The notes below the pieces were generated by a model that had not been told where the DNA came from, made no database searches, and worked only from the letters and a program-made list of their open reading frames with translations. 64,000 nucleotides of DNA from Roseovarius halotolerans. GTDB lineage: Bacteria; Pseudomonadota; Alphaproteobacteria; Rhodobacterales; Rhodobacteraceae. Both the position numbers and the translations under genes were made by a program. The DNA is taken from NCBI RefSeq assembly GCF_900172255.1, contig NZ_FWFU01000003.1, positions 620,001 through 684,000 on the forward strand, read 5' to 3'. Shown piece by piece: positions 62,409 through 64,000 of the stretch. Every line of letters starts with the position of its first letter. The stretch's first letter is position 1.

Positions 62409-63803
62409 ATGAGACCCTCGACACGCGTGAACCGAACGACCGGCAGTTTGCTGCTCACCATCACCGGGCTGGTGATCCTGCGCGAATGGACACCAAACGC
62501 GCTGGCCGACATGATACTGCCCGGACTGGTGATCGTGACCACCCTCCTCCTGGCCCTGCAAACAAGCGCCGGGCGCTATCTCTTCGCCCTGGTCGCCCTC
62601 GCGCTGACCGTCGCGCTGGCGCTGGCCAATCCCGACTGGCAGGCGGTGACGCTCAAGGCACTCTATACCGCCGGTTTCATCTGCGCCTTCTTCACTGCTC
62701 TCGCCACCCTTCGCTTTGCGGCCGAGACCTCCGCTTCGATCCGCCGCGCCGGTCGCTTTCTCGCACAACAGCCACCGGGGCGGCGCTACCTTGCGCTGAC
62801 AGTCGGCGGACAGATGTTCGCGCTTCTGCTCAATTACGGGGCCATCGCCCTTCTGGGCAGCCTCGCCACCGCCAGCGCCAACGAGGAACCCGACCCCGAA
62901 ATCCGCCGCCACCGCACGCGGCGCATGTTGCTGGCGATCCAGCGGGCCTTTACCTCGATGTTGCCCTGGTCGCCGCTCTCCTTCGCCATCGCCATCTCGG
63001 TCGCGCTCATTCCCGGCGCGACATGGGCGCAGGCGGTGCTTCCCGGAATCGTCAGCTCGGTGCTGATGGCCGGCACCGGCTGGGCGCTCGATTCGATGTT
63101 TCGCCCGACCCTGTCAGGGCCGCGCCCCGCTCCCAAACCGCCCCAGGGCTCATGGGCCTCGATCCTGCCGCTTCTGCTGTTGCTGGCGATCCTCGTCAGC
63201 AGCATCACCTTGCTGCATTACGTCACCGACGTGCGCGTGGTCGGGATGGTGATATTGATCGTGCCGTTGATCGCGATGGCATGGATCGCCCTGCAAAGCC
63301 GCAGCGCGGAACCCGAACTGCGCATTGCCCGCAGGTTTGCGCGCTACAGCTTTTGCGAATTGCCCAATTACCGCAGCGAGATCCTGTTGCTGATGATGGC
63401 CGGCTATATCGGCACCGTCGGCGCGCCCCTGCTCGAACCCCTGCTGACTGGCCTCGGCCTCGATCTGGCGGCCCTGCCCATGCCGCTGGTCCTGGTCGCC
63501 TTCGTCTGGCTCATTCCATTGGCCGGACAGATCGGGATGAACCCGATCCTTGCGGTCACGCTGATCGCGCCGCTGGTGCCCCCGGCGGCCGAACTCGGCA
63601 TTTCGCCCACCGCCCTCATCGTCGCCATCACCGCCGGTTGGGCGCTGAGCGGCGTGACCTCGCCCTTTACCGCAACGACGCTGCTTGTTGGCTCCTTCGC
63701 CCGTATCAGCGCGCGCCACGTCGGACTGCGCTGGAACGGGGGCTACTTCCTCCTGACCGCCACGATCCTGTCGGTCTGGGTCGTGATCTACGCCAGCCTC
63801 TGA
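62409..63803 (+). CDS. Polytopic membrane protein of unknown function
   Basis: I cannot assign this 464-residue protein to a family. It has about 11-12 hydrophobic segments. A basic cytoplasmic loop with an EEPDPEIRRHRTRRML segment lies near residues 158-178, and a proline-rich loop (RPTLSGPRPAPKPPQG) near 235-250. The second half (FVWLIPLAGQIGMNPILAVTLIAPLVPP, then GVTSPFTATTLLVGSFA) recalls ion transporter superfamily re-entrant motifs such as those of ArsB, NhaD and DctM. An anion permease is thus possible. It lies downstream of the TauE/SafE gene but 57 bases away, so co-transcription is uncertain. Confidence 0.7.
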   Translation: MRPSTRVNRTTGSLLLTITGLVILREWTPNALADMILPGLVIVTTLLLALQTSAGRYLFALVALALTVALALANPDWQAVTLKALYTAGFICAFFTALATLRFAAETSASIRRAGRFLAQQPPGRRYLALTVGGQMFALLLNYGAIALLGSLATASANEEPDPEIRRHRTRRMLLAIQRAFTSMLPWSPLSFAIAISVALIPGATWAQAVLPGIVSSVLMAGTGWALDSMFRPTLSGPRPAPKPPQGSWASILPLLLLLAILVSSITLLHYVTDVRVVGMVILIVPLIAMAWIALQSRSAEPELRIARRFARYSFCELPNYRSEILLLMMAGYIGTVGAPLLEPLLTGLGLDLAALPMPLVLVAFVWLIPLAGQIGMNPILAVTLIAPLVPPAAELGISPTALIVAITAGWALSGVTSPFTATTLLVGSFARISARHVGLRWNGGYFLLTATILSVWVVIYASL

Positions 63804-63899
63804 CCCGCTCGGTCGCGCCGCCGGTCACGGCGCGACCCTGTACGGAACCGGGGGGTGTTTTGTGCAGATTTCATCGCGCGCCCTGTTAACCCGGCGGCT

Positions 63900-63954
63900 T
63901 TACCGTACCGATACCGACGCGTTACCGACGTGAAACAGACGCAATACCGAAGCA
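63900..63954. repeat. 11-bp tandem repeat array, locus 2
   Basis: Five head-to-tail 11-bp units: TTACCGTACCG, ATACCGACGCG, TTACCGACGTG, AAACAGACGCA and ATACCGAAGCA. The units match those at 17009-17052, including the shift from ACCGA to ACAGA units at the fourth place. The array lies about 97 bases behind the last gene; the rest of 63804-64000 holds no gene I can support. Confidence 0.75.
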
Positions 63955-64000
63955 TGTTTTCTTTGTTAATCAATGGCTTGTAGGGCGATTCGGCCACTCA

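Noticed and set aside
63788-63997. Minus-strand open frame of 69 codons at the window end
   Set aside because: It is mostly formed by the 11-bp repeats and arginine-rich shadow sequence, with no ribosome-binding site or homology.

Overview
The window looks like chromosomal DNA of a marine alphaproteobacterium of the Roseobacter/Rhodobacteraceae group. The base composition is GC-rich. It carries many TRAP and ABC uptake systems, an alphaproteobacterial-type SOS box (GTTC-N7-GTTC), an imuA-imuB-dnaE2 mutagenesis cassette, and dispersed GC-rich elements containing CTTCATCT...AAATACTC. This assignment rests on pattern recognition, not on a database search. There are 54 convincing protein genes and one tRNA (tRNA-Gln, anticodon TTG). 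No gap between genes exceeds 300 bases, and I see no insertion sequence, prophage, CRISPR array or rRNA.

Layout. 0-3.7 kb: slyX and the replicative polymerase gene dnaE, convergent. 3.9-8.7 kb: a nucleoside-type (BMP family) ABC transporter. 8.8-12.2 kb: housekeeping and small genes (aldo/keto reductase, DUF938 methyltransferase, AhpD-like protein, EF-hand protein, DUF937 protein). 12.2-14.3 kb: a probable L-cysteate sulfo-lyase gene (cuyA) divergent from a LysR regulator. 14.3-19.9 kb: a dimethylglycine-dehydrogenase-like FAD/GcvT protein, gamma-glutamyltransferase and a 2-hydroxyacid dehydrogenase. 20-21.3 kb: an SH3-domain protein, tRNA-Gln and a small membrane protein.

21.5-30.9 kb: an Fbp/Afu-type ABC importer with a histidine phosphatase, next to a PgtA/B/C-like sensing trio (second binding protein, histidine kinase, response regulator). 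The regulator has lost the sigma-54 contact motif. The context suggests uptake of a phosphorylated organic compound. 31.0-40.4 kb: one long operon with a polar amino acid ABC importer (two ATPases), an argininosuccinate-lyase-like C-N lyase and a three-part flavin/iron-sulfur amine dehydrogenase related to opine oxidases. It is faced by an OccR-like LysR regulator, so an opine or other N-carboxyalkyl amino acid is the likely substrate.

40.4-49.2 kb: an RpiR regulator divergent from an amidohydrolase, a TRAP importer, a glutamine-synthetase-like ligase, an aldehyde dehydrogenase and an iron alcohol dehydrogenase. Together these would form a complete gamma-glutamylation route for an amino alcohol, and this is the strongest candidate for an undescribed system here. 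49.3-54.6 kb: the SOS mutagenesis cassette, with a LexA box on the imuA start codon. 54.6-62.4 kb: a GMC dehydrogenase, TRAP importer and IclR regulator, flanked by a YeiH-like and a TauE/SafE-like anion exporter. This gene content resembles the isethionate (ise) clusters of marine bacteria. 62.4-64 kb: an unassigned polytopic membrane protein, then an array of 11-bp repeats that also occurs at 17.0 kb.
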